This document shows positions 1 through 7,845 of a DNA stretch of 64,000 bases, in pieces. The DNA is from Rhizobium aethiopicum. GTDB lineage: Bacteria; Pseudomonadota; Alphaproteobacteria; Rhizobiales; Rhizobiaceae. Position numbers and translations under genes: made by a program. Within the stretch, counting starts at the first letter, position 1, and each line of letters begins with the position of its first letter. The DNA lies in the NCBI RefSeq assembly GCF_900094625.1, contig NZ_FMAJ01000001.1, positions 496,001 through 560,000 on the forward strand, read 5' to 3'. The notes under the pieces are model-generated. The model made no database searches and was not told the origin of the DNA. It saw only the letters and a program-made list of their open reading frames with translations.

Positions 1-117
1 CCTTCGCGATGGCGTCGTGCGGTGGTGTTCACAGAAGTCGAGGAAGGCGGGCGCAGGATGTTCGGCGGCCCCGCCCTTTCGGACGTGATGTCAGCGGCTT
101 CGGATATCGCCGTGTGA
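1..117 (+). CDS. C-terminal end of an unidentified protein (partial, left edge)
   Basis: Frame 1 is open from the window edge to a TGA at 115-117 and codes for 38 residues ending in ALSDVMSAASDIAV. Codon use (GGC, GCC, GTC, GTG, TCG) resembles the neighbouring real genes better than the two other frames do. The stop lies 6 nt before the converging stop of the LysR gene, a normal arrangement for two convergent genes. The fragment is too short to assign a family, and its start lies outside the window. It could still be chance coding in GC-rich DNA. Confidence 0.45.
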   Translation, partial: PSRWRRAVVFTEVEEGGRRMFGGPALSDVMSAASDIAV

Positions 118-123
118 ACCGGA

Positions 124-1035
124 TCATCCGGATGCCGTATGCGATGCCAGCCAATCGTGGAACGCTGCAACTTCCTGCCGGCGCAACGCCTTTGGTGCAG
201 CGACGATGTAATAAGCCCACTTTACCGGCCAGCGGATATCCGGCAACAGATGAACCAGCCTGCCGCTGTCGAGCTCCTGCGCCACGAGCGCCTTGCGAAC
301 GAGGGCGACGCCCCTCGCCGCGACAGCCGCCTGGATCACGGCGGCCGTAGAATTTATCTTCAATCCGCGATCCGGGGGAAGCTGGTTTACACACGACCTC
401 ACTAGCCATTCCGCCCATGTCGGAAAGTCGCCCCCCGGATGCGGCGTGCCGTCATGGATCAGCGTCTGTTCGACAATCCATCCGGCGGTTACGTCCCGAT
501 CAGCCGGCAGCAGCCGATTGTGGCAGACGGCGATGATCTCCTCGCTCATCATGAACGTCGACTTCACGTCCTTCCAGGAGCCCAGACCACAGCGTATGCC
601 GATGTCGGCCTCGCCCTGGGCCAGATCGACGACCCTATCCGACACATCCAAGCGCACATCGATGTTCGGATAATGCGTCGAAAAATCGTCCAACCTTGCG
701 AGCAGCCAGTTGGCGACCAGCGCCTGGGAAGCCGTTACCACCACGACCGATCTGGCTTTCCTGCCGCGAAGTTTCCGCAGCCCCGTCTCGAGAAGATCGA
801 GTCCCTGGGCAATATCATCCAGCGCGTCCTGCGCCTCGTCGACAGGCGTGAGCCGTTCGGCGCCGGAGCGGCTTCGGCGAAACAGTGGATAGCCGACCCA
901 ATCCTCCAGCGAACGCACGAGCTGACCCACGGCAGGAGGCGTGACATTCAGCTCGGTCGCGGCGCCGACAAAGCTGCCGTGTCTCGCGGAAGCCTCCAGC
1001 GCCTGCAGGGACTTCAATCTGGTCAGCTCTCTCAT
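124..1035 (-). CDS. LysR-family transcriptional regulator (GcvA-like)
   Basis: This 303-residue protein has the normal LysR length. Residues about 5-63 form the N-terminal winged helix-turn-helix (LQALEASARHGSFVGAATEL, then a recognition helix around TPPAVGQLVRSLE). The rest is the type-2 periplasmic-binding-like effector domain. The N-terminal style resembles the GcvA/AmpR branch. It is transcribed divergently from the SDR/cupin/amine oxidase/MFS operon, with 102 nt between the two start codons. By the usual rule for LysR proteins it probably controls that operon and itself. A 17-bp inverted repeat lies 10 nt upstream of its start. The effector is unknown. Confidence 0.9.
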   Translation of the reverse strand: MRELTRLKSLQALEASARHGSFVGAATELNVTPPAVGQLVRSLEDWVGYPLFRRSRSGAERLTPVDEAQDALDDIAQGLDLLETGLRKLRGRKARSVVVVTASQALVANWLLARLDDFSTHYPNIDVRLDVSDRVVDLAQGEADIGIRCGLGSWKDVKSTFMMSEEIIAVCHNRLLPADRDVTAGWIVEQTLIHDGTPHPGGDFPTWAEWLVRSCVNQLPPDRGLKINSTAAVIQAAVAARGVALVRKALVAQELDSGRLVHLLPDIRWPVKWAYYIVAAPKALRRQEVAAFHDWLASHTASG

Positions 1036-1045
1036 CTCGCTCGCG

Positions 1046-1062
1046 ACAAAGTTTTTCTTTGT
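1046..1062. promoter_or_regulatory. Inverted repeat, candidate LysR operator
   Basis: ACAAAG-TTTTT-CTTTGT is a perfect 6-bp inverted repeat with a 5-nt spacer. It sits between the divergent LysR and SDR start codons, next to the LysR start. Its size and place fit a LysR-type or autoregulatory site, but it does not contain a textbook T-N11-A box, so the assignment is inference. Confidence 0.4.
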
Positions 1063-1137
1063 TTACGCTATGTCCTGTTTTCCTCGCGAAATCAATCTCC
1101 CGCGCTACCCTGGCGGAAACAGGACGAGATTTGCGAT

Positions 1138-1884
1138 ATGGTGCTTCAGGGAAAGACGGCGTTGATCACAGGCGGCTCGAGCGGGATAGGTCTCGCAACC
1201 GCCGCAATGCTGCGCGATGGCGGTGCTCGCGTGGCCATTGCCGGGCGATCGCAGGACAAACTGGATCGCGCCGTGGGTGAACTGGGCGGTGACGTCGTTG
1301 CGATCTGCGCCGACGTATCCTCGCTCGATCAGCTGGAGCGGATGAGGACTGAGCTTCAGAATGCTTTCGGGTCCCTCGACATCCTTTTTGCCAATGCGGG
1401 CATGGCGCTCGGCACGCCGCTCGCGACGGCAGACGAGGAGACCTATCACACGCTCATGAACGCGAACGTGAAGAGTGTCTTCTTTACCGTTCAAGCCGTA
1501 CTGCCGCTCATGCGGGAGGGTGGCTCCATCATTCTCAATACCTCCTGGCTGAACCAGGTCGGCACGCCGGGTCGGGCCATCCTTTCCGCGTCGAAGGCCG
1601 CAGTCCGCTCCTTTGCACGCAGCATGTCGGCGGAACTGATCGACCGCAAGATCCGGGTGAACGCCGTCAGCCCCGGATCGATCGAAACTCCTATTCACCG
1701 TGGAAAGAACCAGTCCGAGGAGGAATTCCGCGCCTATGCGGAGCGGGTCGGCGCACAGGTGCCGATCGGACGCATGGGCAGGCCGGAGGAAGTCTCAGCC
1801 GCCGTCCTCTTCCTCGCCAGCGACGCGTCGAGCTACATGCTCGGTGCCGAGATTGTTGTCGACGGCGGCAGATCGGAGCTTTGA
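1138..1884 (+). CDS. Short-chain dehydrogenase/reductase with Leu at the catalytic Tyr position
   Basis: This is a 248-residue classical SDR. The frame is open far upstream, but the ATG at 1138 gives the family N-terminus, with the nucleotide-binding motif TGGSSGIG at residues 11-18 and NAG at about 86-88. Catalytic Ser136 (NTSW) and Lys153 (SASK) are present. The position of the catalytic Tyr, 13 residues after Ser136, is Leu149 (codon CTT). The C-terminal region has the usual VNAVSPGSIETPI segment. Loss of Tyr suggests altered chemistry or a non-catalytic role, though such variants occur elsewhere in the SDR superfamily. It is the first gene of a tightly packed operon, and the next gene starts 2 nt after its stop. 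Confidence 0.9.
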   Translation: MVLQGKTALITGGSSGIGLATAAMLRDGGARVAIAGRSQDKLDRAVGELGGDVVAICADVSSLDQLERMRTELQNAFGSLDILFANAGMALGTPLATADEETYHTLMNANVKSVFFTVQAVLPLMREGGSIILNTSWLNQVGTPGRAILSASKAAVRSFARSMSAELIDRKIRVNAVSPGSIETPIHRGKNQSEEEFRAYAERVGAQVPIGRMGRPEEVSAAVLFLASDASSYMLGAEIVVDGGRSEL

Positions 1885-1886
1885 AC

Positions 1887-2582
1887 ATGATGCTGAACGA
1901 CGACCTCTCCAAGCGCGCACTCGTCCATGCCGGTCGGCTCGAATGGATGCCAAGCCCGACGAAAGGCGTGGATCGCCGGATGCTGTTTCGCATCGGCGGT
2001 GAAAAGGCTCGCGCCACCTCCATCGTGCGCTACGCCGCCGGCAGCGCCTTCCCGCATCATCAGCATCCGGGCGGCGAAGAATTTCTTGTCTTGGACGGCG
2101 TATTCCAGGACGAGAGCGGCGATTTCCCCGCCGGCAGCTATGTTCGAAACCCTCCCGGAACGGGCCACGCGCCCGGAAGTCAGGCAGGATGCGTGATCCT
2201 GGTCAAGCTGTGGCAGTTCAAGGAGGGTGACCGGGAGCGGATCATCCGCCTGCCCGGCGAAGGTCAGATCGGTGCGTTTAGCAAGGGGGTAACGTCATCG
2301 CGGATCCTCTTCGACGGAGCGGACGAGCGTGTAATGCTTGAGGACTGGCAGCCAAAAGCCGAAATCGAGCTATCCAATCCGAAAGGACTGGAACTGCTGG
2401 TGGTCGAGGGTTCGCTGACGGAGGCAGGCGACACCCTTGAACCGTGGAGCTGGCTGCGCCTTCCGCCGGGGCGGACGTTTCGTGCCCGGGTCGGAGATGG
2501 CGGCGCGAAAATCTGGTCCAAGTCGGCACCTCTGCTTCATAAGGACGTCTGTGCCTTCGACCAGAATGAAGAAAAAGGATGA
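1887..2582 (+). CDS. ChrR-like cupin-domain protein
   Basis: This 231-residue protein carries an intact metal-binding cupin in its first half. Motif 1 is GSAFPHHQHPGGEEFLVLDG (H-x-H-x4-E), and motif 2 is the GSYVRNPPGTGH segment. The second half is a degenerate cupin with LELLVVEGSL and no metal ligands. The domain resembles the C-terminal cupin of the anti-sigma factor ChrR, but the N-terminal anti-sigma part is missing. ATG 1887 is chosen because GGAG lies 8 nt upstream; a TTG at 1881 is also in frame. The 3' end overlaps the next gene by 4 nt. A dioxygenase, isomerase or sensory role is possible; the substrate is unknown. Confidence 0.8.
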   Translation: MMLNDDLSKRALVHAGRLEWMPSPTKGVDRRMLFRIGGEKARATSIVRYAAGSAFPHHQHPGGEEFLVLDGVFQDESGDFPAGSYVRNPPGTGHAPGSQAGCVILVKLWQFKEGDRERIIRLPGEGQIGAFSKGVTSSRILFDGADERVMLEDWQPKAEIELSNPKGLELLVVEGSLTEAGDTLEPWSWLRLPPGRTFRARVGDGGAKIWSKSAPLLHKDVCAFDQNEEKG

Positions 2583-3688
2583 GCGAGATGAAAGCTTGCA
2601 GGGTAGCCGTCGTCGGCGCCGGCCTCGCCGGGCTTTATGCAGCACGCGCGCTGCACGCTTCGGGTATCGACGTGATGGTTCTGGAAGCGCGGGATCGGCT
2701 CGGCGGACGCATTCTTACAACCGACGAACTGGGCAGGCCAGCGGAAGACGGTTTCGACCTCGGCCCGTCCTGGTACTGGCCGCAGATGCAGCCGGCCATG
2801 GAAACGCTGATCAGCGAACTTGGCCTCCCCTCCTTCGCACAGAACAGCGAGGGCGACGTGATTTTTGAGAGAATGTCGCGGGAGAAACCGCAGCGCTACC
2901 GGCCCACCCTGCAGGAGCAGCAGTCGCTGCGGCTTTCGGGGGGCACGGGATCGGCCGTGCACGCACTTGCAAAAGAGATACCTGCCGACCGCATTCTTCT
3001 CGATTCCACGGTGACGGCGATGGCCCTATCCGACGGCGGGGTTAATCTGACGGTGAAAAGAAGCCAAAAAAGCGCCGACCTTCGAGCCGAGCGGGTCGTT
3101 GCCGCACTTCCGCCGCGGCTGCTGGAGGCGAATGTGACCTTCAGTCCCGGCCAGGACGTTCAGACCGCCGTCCGCTGGCGCGACACGGCCACGTGGATGG
3201 CGCCGCATGCGAAGTTCTTCGCCGTCTATGACGAACCGTTCTGGCTGACGGCCGGATTGTCCGGCACAGCGCAGAGCATGGTGGGGCCACTCGTAGAAAT
3301 CCATGATGCGACGAGCGCGTCGGGCAAGGCAGCGCTTTTCGGATTCCTCGGCATAGGCGCCGATCAGCGCGTCACGCTTGGTGAAGAGGTGCTGAAACAA
3401 GCCTGTCTGGCACAGCTCTCCAGGCTGTTCGGTGCCGATGCCCTCAAACCGCGGGCGGTTCTGCTCAAGGACTGGGCGGCCGATCCGCTAACGGCCACGG
3501 CTGCCGATCGCGTCGGCGGCGGCCATCCGCTGCCGGGCAGCGCGCAATGGGTGTCCGGTGCATGGAAGGACCGCCTCATCCTGGCCGGCAGCGAGACAAG
3601 CCCGTCCGAATCTGGTTACCTCGCCGGCGCCGTCATCGCCGCCGGCCGGGCGGTCGCCGACATCCTGTCGATCATGGAATGCAAATGA
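2579..3688 (+). CDS. Flavin-containing amine oxidase family protein
   Basis: This 369-residue FAD enzyme starts with the Rossmann dinucleotide motif VAVVGAGLAGLYAARAL (residues about 9-25), followed by EARDRLGGRI. The C-terminal amine-oxidase FAD segment is LAGSETSPSESGYLAGA. At 369 residues it is shorter than typical monoamine oxidases (about 450), so the substrate domain is compact. It has no signal peptide and is probably cytoplasmic. It is coupled by ATGA overlaps to the cupin before it and the MFS gene after it. The substrate could be an amine or another reduced small molecule; the sequence does not decide. Confidence 0.85.
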   Translation: MSEMKACRVAVVGAGLAGLYAARALHASGIDVMVLEARDRLGGRILTTDELGRPAEDGFDLGPSWYWPQMQPAMETLISELGLPSFAQNSEGDVIFERMSREKPQRYRPTLQEQQSLRLSGGTGSAVHALAKEIPADRILLDSTVTAMALSDGGVNLTVKRSQKSADLRAERVVAALPPRLLEANVTFSPGQDVQTAVRWRDTATWMAPHAKFFAVYDEPFWLTAGLSGTAQSMVGPLVEIHDATSASGKAALFGFLGIGADQRVTLGEEVLKQACLAQLSRLFGADALKPRAVLLKDWAADPLTATAADRVGGGHPLPGSAQWVSGAWKDRLILAGSETSPSESGYLAGAVIAAGRAVADILSIMECK

Positions 3689-4884
3689 ACTTCATGCATC
3701 ACGCTCCCGCAACGGCAAGGCGAAACGCCTGGATCCTGACCGTTGCGCAAGCTTTCGGTGGTGCCAACGCCCCGATCGTCGTCTCACTCGGCGGCCTGGT
3801 CGGACAACATCTGTCGCCGGATCCCGATCTCGTCACCCTTCCGGTCAGCCTCCTCAACCTCGGGCTTGCGCTCGGGACGCTGCCGGCCGCCTGGGTGATG
3901 CGGCGGTTCGGGCGCAAGCCCGGATATTTGCTGGGTTCGACGATCGGCGTGGTTTCCGGCCTGGTCGCCGCCATAGGGATCATGCTCTCCAGCTTCGCAG
4001 TCTTCTGCCTTGGCACCTGCCTCGCGGGCTTCTACTCCTCCTACGTTCAAAGCTACCGGTTCGCGGCGACCGACAATATCACGGGATCGGAGAGCCAGAA
4101 GGCGATCGCCCGCGTCATGGTCGGCGGCCTTATCGCCGCGATCATCGGTCCGCAACTTGTCATCTGGACGCGCGACGCGCTGCCGGGGACACCCTTCGCC
4201 GGGAGTTTCTTCAGTCAGGCCGCCCTCGCCGCCTTGGCATTTCCAGTGCTTTTCATGCTTCGTGCGTCAGCCCCGCGGACCGCTCACGGACCGGAACATG
4301 CGCCGGAGCGGCCTCTCGCCGACATCCTGACCTCGTCGCGCTATTTGCTCGCCATTGCAACGGGTGTCGTCTCCTACGGGCTGATGACCTTCGTCATGAC
4401 CGCCTCCCCGATCGCGATGGTCGGACACGGCCATTCTATCGACGAGGCCGCGCTCGGAATCCAATGGCATATTCTCGCTATGTATGGCCCGAGCTTTTTT
4501 ACCGGCCGGCTGATGGTGCGCTTCGGCAAGGAACGGATCGCGGCCATCGGTCTCCTCCTCATCGGCGGCTCGGCGGCCGTTGCGCTCTCCGGTTTCGATA
4601 TCGCCCATTTCTGGATTTCGCTGGTTCTGCTGGGGGTCGGCTGGAACTTCGGCTTCATCGGCGCAACGGCCATGGTGGCCGAGTGCCACACGCCGGCTGA
4701 ACGCAGCAAAGTGCAGGGCGCCAATGACTTCATAGTCTTTGGAACGGTCGCCTGCGCGTCCTTCCTGGCCGGATCGCTGCTCCACAGCTCCGGCTGGGAA
4801 ACGATCAACTGGATCGTGCTTCCGGCGGTCGCCCTGGTGCTGGTTCCGCTGGTCTGGCGGGCGGCACGCCCCGTCGCGATATAG
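3685..4884 (+). CDS. MFS transporter
   Basis: This 399-residue inner-membrane protein has about 12 hydrophobic helices. The major-facilitator loop 2-3 signature appears as WVMRRFGRKPGYLLG, with a second-half counterpart around GRLMVRFGKERIAAIG. The frame is open upstream, but ATG 3685 overlaps the amine oxidase stop as ATGA and gives a normal N-terminus. As the last gene of the LysR-facing operon it probably imports the substrate or exports the product of the SDR/cupin/oxidase set. It converges on the next regulator gene with a 26-nt gap. Confidence 0.85.
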   Translation: MNFMHHAPATARRNAWILTVAQAFGGANAPIVVSLGGLVGQHLSPDPDLVTLPVSLLNLGLALGTLPAAWVMRRFGRKPGYLLGSTIGVVSGLVAAIGIMLSSFAVFCLGTCLAGFYSSYVQSYRFAATDNITGSESQKAIARVMVGGLIAAIIGPQLVIWTRDALPGTPFAGSFFSQAALAALAFPVLFMLRASAPRTAHGPEHAPERPLADILTSSRYLLAIATGVVSYGLMTFVMTASPIAMVGHGHSIDEAALGIQWHILAMYGPSFFTGRLMVRFGKERIAAIGLLLIGGSAAVALSGFDIAHFWISLVLLGVGWNFGFIGATAMVAECHTPAERSKVQGANDFIVFGTVACASFLAGSLLHSSGWETINWIVLPAVALVLVPLVWRAARPVAI

Positions 4885-4910
4885 GCTGACCTGGCCTCAA
4901 ATCATCCGGC

Positions 4911-6419
4911 CTATTCCGGAAGACCCGCCTTGCGGTAACCATCCATGAAATGGTCAAGCGTCTGAGCGTCGCGAAATGGTTCGGTCGCCGCCCAGTGGCG
5001 GCTGGAAAAGCCAGGATTGGCGACAAGGAAGAGTTTGGTCTCCGCCCGCGCGTCGTCGAGCCGGCCGAGTTGGGCCAGGCTTGCCGCCAGGAAACGGCGG
5101 GAGCTTGTGCGATAGGTTTCGTCGTGACGCAGCGTCTCGACAGCGGCCTCGTACTGGCCGGCTGCATATAACGCCTGGCCGAGCGCCAGATAATACCAGC
5201 TTGCAGGAAAGGGATTGAGCCGGAACGCCTTGCGAGCATGCCTGAGACCTTCCTCAATCCGCCCAGCCAGAACCATGATGTCGGATAATGCGGCAAAGGT
5301 ATCCGCCTCGTTCGGGTCGAGTTCGATTGCCTTAGCGAATTGCGCATCCGCCTCAGGGAAATCTCGTGCATAAGCAAGCAGATAGGCGAGGACCCAACGG
5401 CAACCGGCATCGTTCGGATCGATCGAGACGGCCTTGCGCGCCAGGTCCAGAGCAGCGTCGCGGTTCGATTCCGTCGGTCCGCCGCTATGGACCCATCCCA
5501 TCCAGTGGTTCATGGCAAGCCAGCGATAGGCTTCGGCATAATCGGGATCGAGGGTGACAGCGCGCGTCAGCATCAGATGCGCTTCCTCAGCTGCCTGCGG
5601 GGAATCGTCCATCAGCTTGCGCGCCCGCACGCAGAGATCATAGGCCTCGAGGTTTTTCGGCCGATTGCGCGGCGGGGGTGCGCGTAGCCGGCCGAGCAGC
5701 GCCTCGACGATCCTTGCCGTCACCTCGTCCTGAACGGCGAAAATATCATTCAGGTCGCGATCGAAGCGTTCCGCCCAGAGGTGATCCCCGCTCGCCGCGT
5801 CGATCAGCTTGGCGTTGATGCGCACGCGCCCGGCGGCACGTCTTGCGCTTCCCTCCAGCAGGTAGCGCACACCGAGCTCCTCGGCGATCTCCCGCACCTC
5901 GATCGCCTTGCCTTTGTAGGCGAAGACCGAGTTACGGGCGATGACGAACAGCCCGGGCATCCTGGAGAGGTCGGTGATCAGGTCTTCCGTCAACCCGTCT
6001 GCGAATGATTCTTGTTGGGGATCGTTGCCAATATTCAGGAAAGGCAGCACAGCGATCGACGGCTTGTCAGGCAGCGGCAAGGTTTTTCGCTTCACGCCGC
6101 TGAGCCGATGCACCGCTCCCGTGAAGCGGTAGCCGACACGGGGAATCGTCGCGATCCATTCACCGCCGCCGGCGGACGGGCCGAGCAGCTTGCGCAGTTG
6201 CGCGATCTGGACGGTGAGATTGCCTTCCTCGACCGCCATGCCCGGCCAGGCCGCGTCCATCAGCTCGGTCTTGGCAAGGATTTCGCCTGGTCGCCCGACG
6301 AGCGCCCCGAGCAGCTTCAGCCCGCGGTGGCTGACGGCAACGGGATCATCGTTCCGAAGCAGCGTTCCCGCATCCGGATCAAGCACGAACGGACCAAAGG
6401 CAAAGCGCGATCCCTGCAT
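4911..6419 (-). CDS. Soluble winged-helix regulator with TolB-like and TPR domains
   Basis: This 502-residue protein has three parts. Residues about 5-103 are an OmpR/CadC-type winged helix ending in the usual IATIPRVGYRF strand. Residues about 118-240 are a TolB N-terminal-like domain (KPSIAVLPFLNIG, then ESFADGLTEDLITDLSR), as seen in rhizobial CadC and adenylate-cyclase-like proteins. Residues about 260-500 are tetratricopeptide-like repeats. I see no transmembrane helix between the DNA-binding and TolB parts, unlike E. coli CadC, so it should be cytoplasmic. The ligand and targets are unknown. The divergent MFS gene starting at 6563 is the obvious candidate target. Confidence 0.85.
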   Translation of the reverse strand: MQGSRFAFGPFVLDPDAGTLLRNDDPVAVSHRGLKLLGALVGRPGEILAKTELMDAAWPGMAVEEGNLTVQIAQLRKLLGPSAGGGEWIATIPRVGYRFTGAVHRLSGVKRKTLPLPDKPSIAVLPFLNIGNDPQQESFADGLTEDLITDLSRMPGLFVIARNSVFAYKGKAIEVREIAEELGVRYLLEGSARRAAGRVRINAKLIDAASGDHLWAERFDRDLNDIFAVQDEVTARIVEALLGRLRAPPPRNRPKNLEAYDLCVRARKLMDDSPQAAEEAHLMLTRAVTLDPDYAEAYRWLAMNHWMGWVHSGGPTESNRDAALDLARKAVSIDPNDAGCRWVLAYLLAYARDFPEADAQFAKAIELDPNEADTFAALSDIMVLAGRIEEGLRHARKAFRLNPFPASWYYLALGQALYAAGQYEAAVETLRHDETYRTSSRRFLAASLAQLGRLDDARAETKLFLVANPGFSSRHWAATEPFRDAQTLDHFMDGYRKAGLPE

Positions 6420-6562
6420 AAGCGGATCTATAGTCCGTTTGGGAGTTTTTGAGAACTTTTTGGCGAGGCTTAATTACACCGCTTCCCCTAACCCGCAGAA
6501 TTCACCTCTTTCACCTCAGGGGGCTCACCCCTCAGACCATCCCGACCTAAGAGGAGATCTGC

Positions 6563-7729
6563 ATGACCGCCGCCAGCACGACATCACAGCGCGAGGATCA
6601 GGTTCCGTGGGCCGCGATGGCGGGAGTTATCGCGACCGTGACGGTGTTTGCCGTGGCGCAGGGGTTGACCTATCCGCTGCTGAGCTTCGTCCTGGAGCGG
6701 CAGGGACTGAGCTCAGGTCTGATCGGCCTCTCGGCAGCGATGACGCCCCTCGGATTCATCATATCGGCGCCGATCATTCCGGCGGTTTCACGCCGCGTAG
6801 GCGGCGCGCGGCTTGCAATCCTCTGTTCGATGCTCGCCACCCTGACCCTGGTTGCGATCGCCTGGACCCAGCACGTCTGGGCCTGGATGCCGCTGCGTTT
6901 CCTGCTCGGCTTCTTTGCCAATCCGCTCTACGTGATCAGCGAAACCTGGCTGATCTCGATCACGCCGGCGCCGCGCCGCGGCCGCATCCTTGGCCTCTAT
7001 TCATCGATCGTTTCGGCCGGTTTCGCCATCGGGCCGCTGTCGCTGGGCCTTGTCGGCCCGGAAGGCTGGCCGCCCTTCATGATCGGCATCACGGCTTTCC
7101 TCGCCTGCGGCCTGTTCGTGCTTGCCGTTGCCCCACGCCTGCCTGATATGCCCGATGAAGGTGAGGCAACGTCGGTCGGCGGCTTTTTCGCGCTGGCGCC
7201 GCTGCTGCTGTTTGCGGTTTTCACGGCCGCCGCCTTCGAGCAGATTCTGCTTTCCCTGTTCGCCGTCTATGGAGCGGCGCTCGGTAGCGCCGAGGGGCGT
7301 ATTGCTTCGCTCATCACCTGTTTCGTCGCCGGCAATGCCGTGCTGCAGGTCCTGCTCGGGCGGGCGGCCGAACGGTTCGGCGCGCCGCGCATTATGATGT
7401 TCTGTGTGCTGGCTTGCCTCGCCGGCTGCCTGTCGCTGGCGTTGAGCTTCACCACGTGGCTCGTCTGGCCGCTCGTCTTCGTCTGGGGCGGCGTCTCCTT
7501 CGGGCTCTACACCACATCGCTGATCCAGCTCGGCGAGCGTTTCACGGGCCAGACCCTGATCGCCGGCAACGCGGCTTTCGCCTTCGCATGGGGCATCGGC
7601 GGCATCGCGGGTTCACCTGCGGCCGGACTGGTGATGCAACTGATCGGGCATCGCGGACTGCCATTGTCCCTCGGCCTGCTCAGCTGTGTCCTGGCGGTGC
7701 TTCTATGGGTTGGGAAACTGCGGCGCTGA
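6563..7729 (+). CDS. MFS transporter
   Basis: This 388-residue polytopic membrane protein has about 12 hydrophobic segments and belongs to the major facilitator superfamily. Early motifs are GLTYPLLSFVLERQGLSSGL and the loop around PAVSRRVGGARLAIL. It resembles the YcaD-like / drug-efflux branch more than a sugar symporter, but I cannot assign a substrate. GAGGAG lies 7 nt before ATG 6563. It is transcribed divergently from the winged-helix/TPR regulator (143 nt apart) and followed by an independently promoted MarR-GNAT pair. Confidence 0.85.
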   Translation: MTAASTTSQREDQVPWAAMAGVIATVTVFAVAQGLTYPLLSFVLERQGLSSGLIGLSAAMTPLGFIISAPIIPAVSRRVGGARLAILCSMLATLTLVAIAWTQHVWAWMPLRFLLGFFANPLYVISETWLISITPAPRRGRILGLYSSIVSAGFAIGPLSLGLVGPEGWPPFMIGITAFLACGLFVLAVAPRLPDMPDEGEATSVGGFFALAPLLLFAVFTAAAFEQILLSLFAVYGAALGSAEGRIASLITCFVAGNAVLQVLLGRAAERFGAPRIMMFCVLACLAGCLSLALSFTTWLVWPLVFVWGGVSFGLYTTSLIQLGERFTGQTLIAGNAAFAFAWGIGGIAGSPAAGLVMQLIGHRGLPLSLGLLSCVLAVLLWVGKLRR

Positions 7730-7780
7730 TTGACAGCGCCGCACGTAGATCGCACGCGCAAGGCTGTTGATCCCTGCCCC

Positions 7781-7808
7781 TTGAAATCGTCAGTCGCTGA
7801 GATATATT
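7781..7808 (+). promoter_or_regulatory. Sigma70-type promoter of the MarR-GNAT pair
   Basis: TTGAAA (7781-7786) and TATATT (7803-7808) are separated by 16 nt, close to the housekeeping consensus and unusually AT-rich for this window. Transcription would begin near 7815, inside the adjacent palindrome. Confidence 0.5.
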
Positions 7809-7812
7809 ACAC

Positions 7813-7822
7813 GTTATATAAC
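7813..7822. promoter_or_regulatory. Palindrome GTTATATAAC, candidate MarR operator
   Basis: This perfect 10-bp palindrome lies just downstream of a -10 hexamer and immediately upstream of the marR-like gene. It is flanked by the inverted arms ATATATT (7802-7808) and AATATAT (7823-7829). A site overlapping the transcription start is typical of MarR autorepression. Binding by this particular MarR is inferred from position. Confidence 0.5.
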
Positions 7823-7845
7823 AATATATGCAGTTAGAGATCGGC

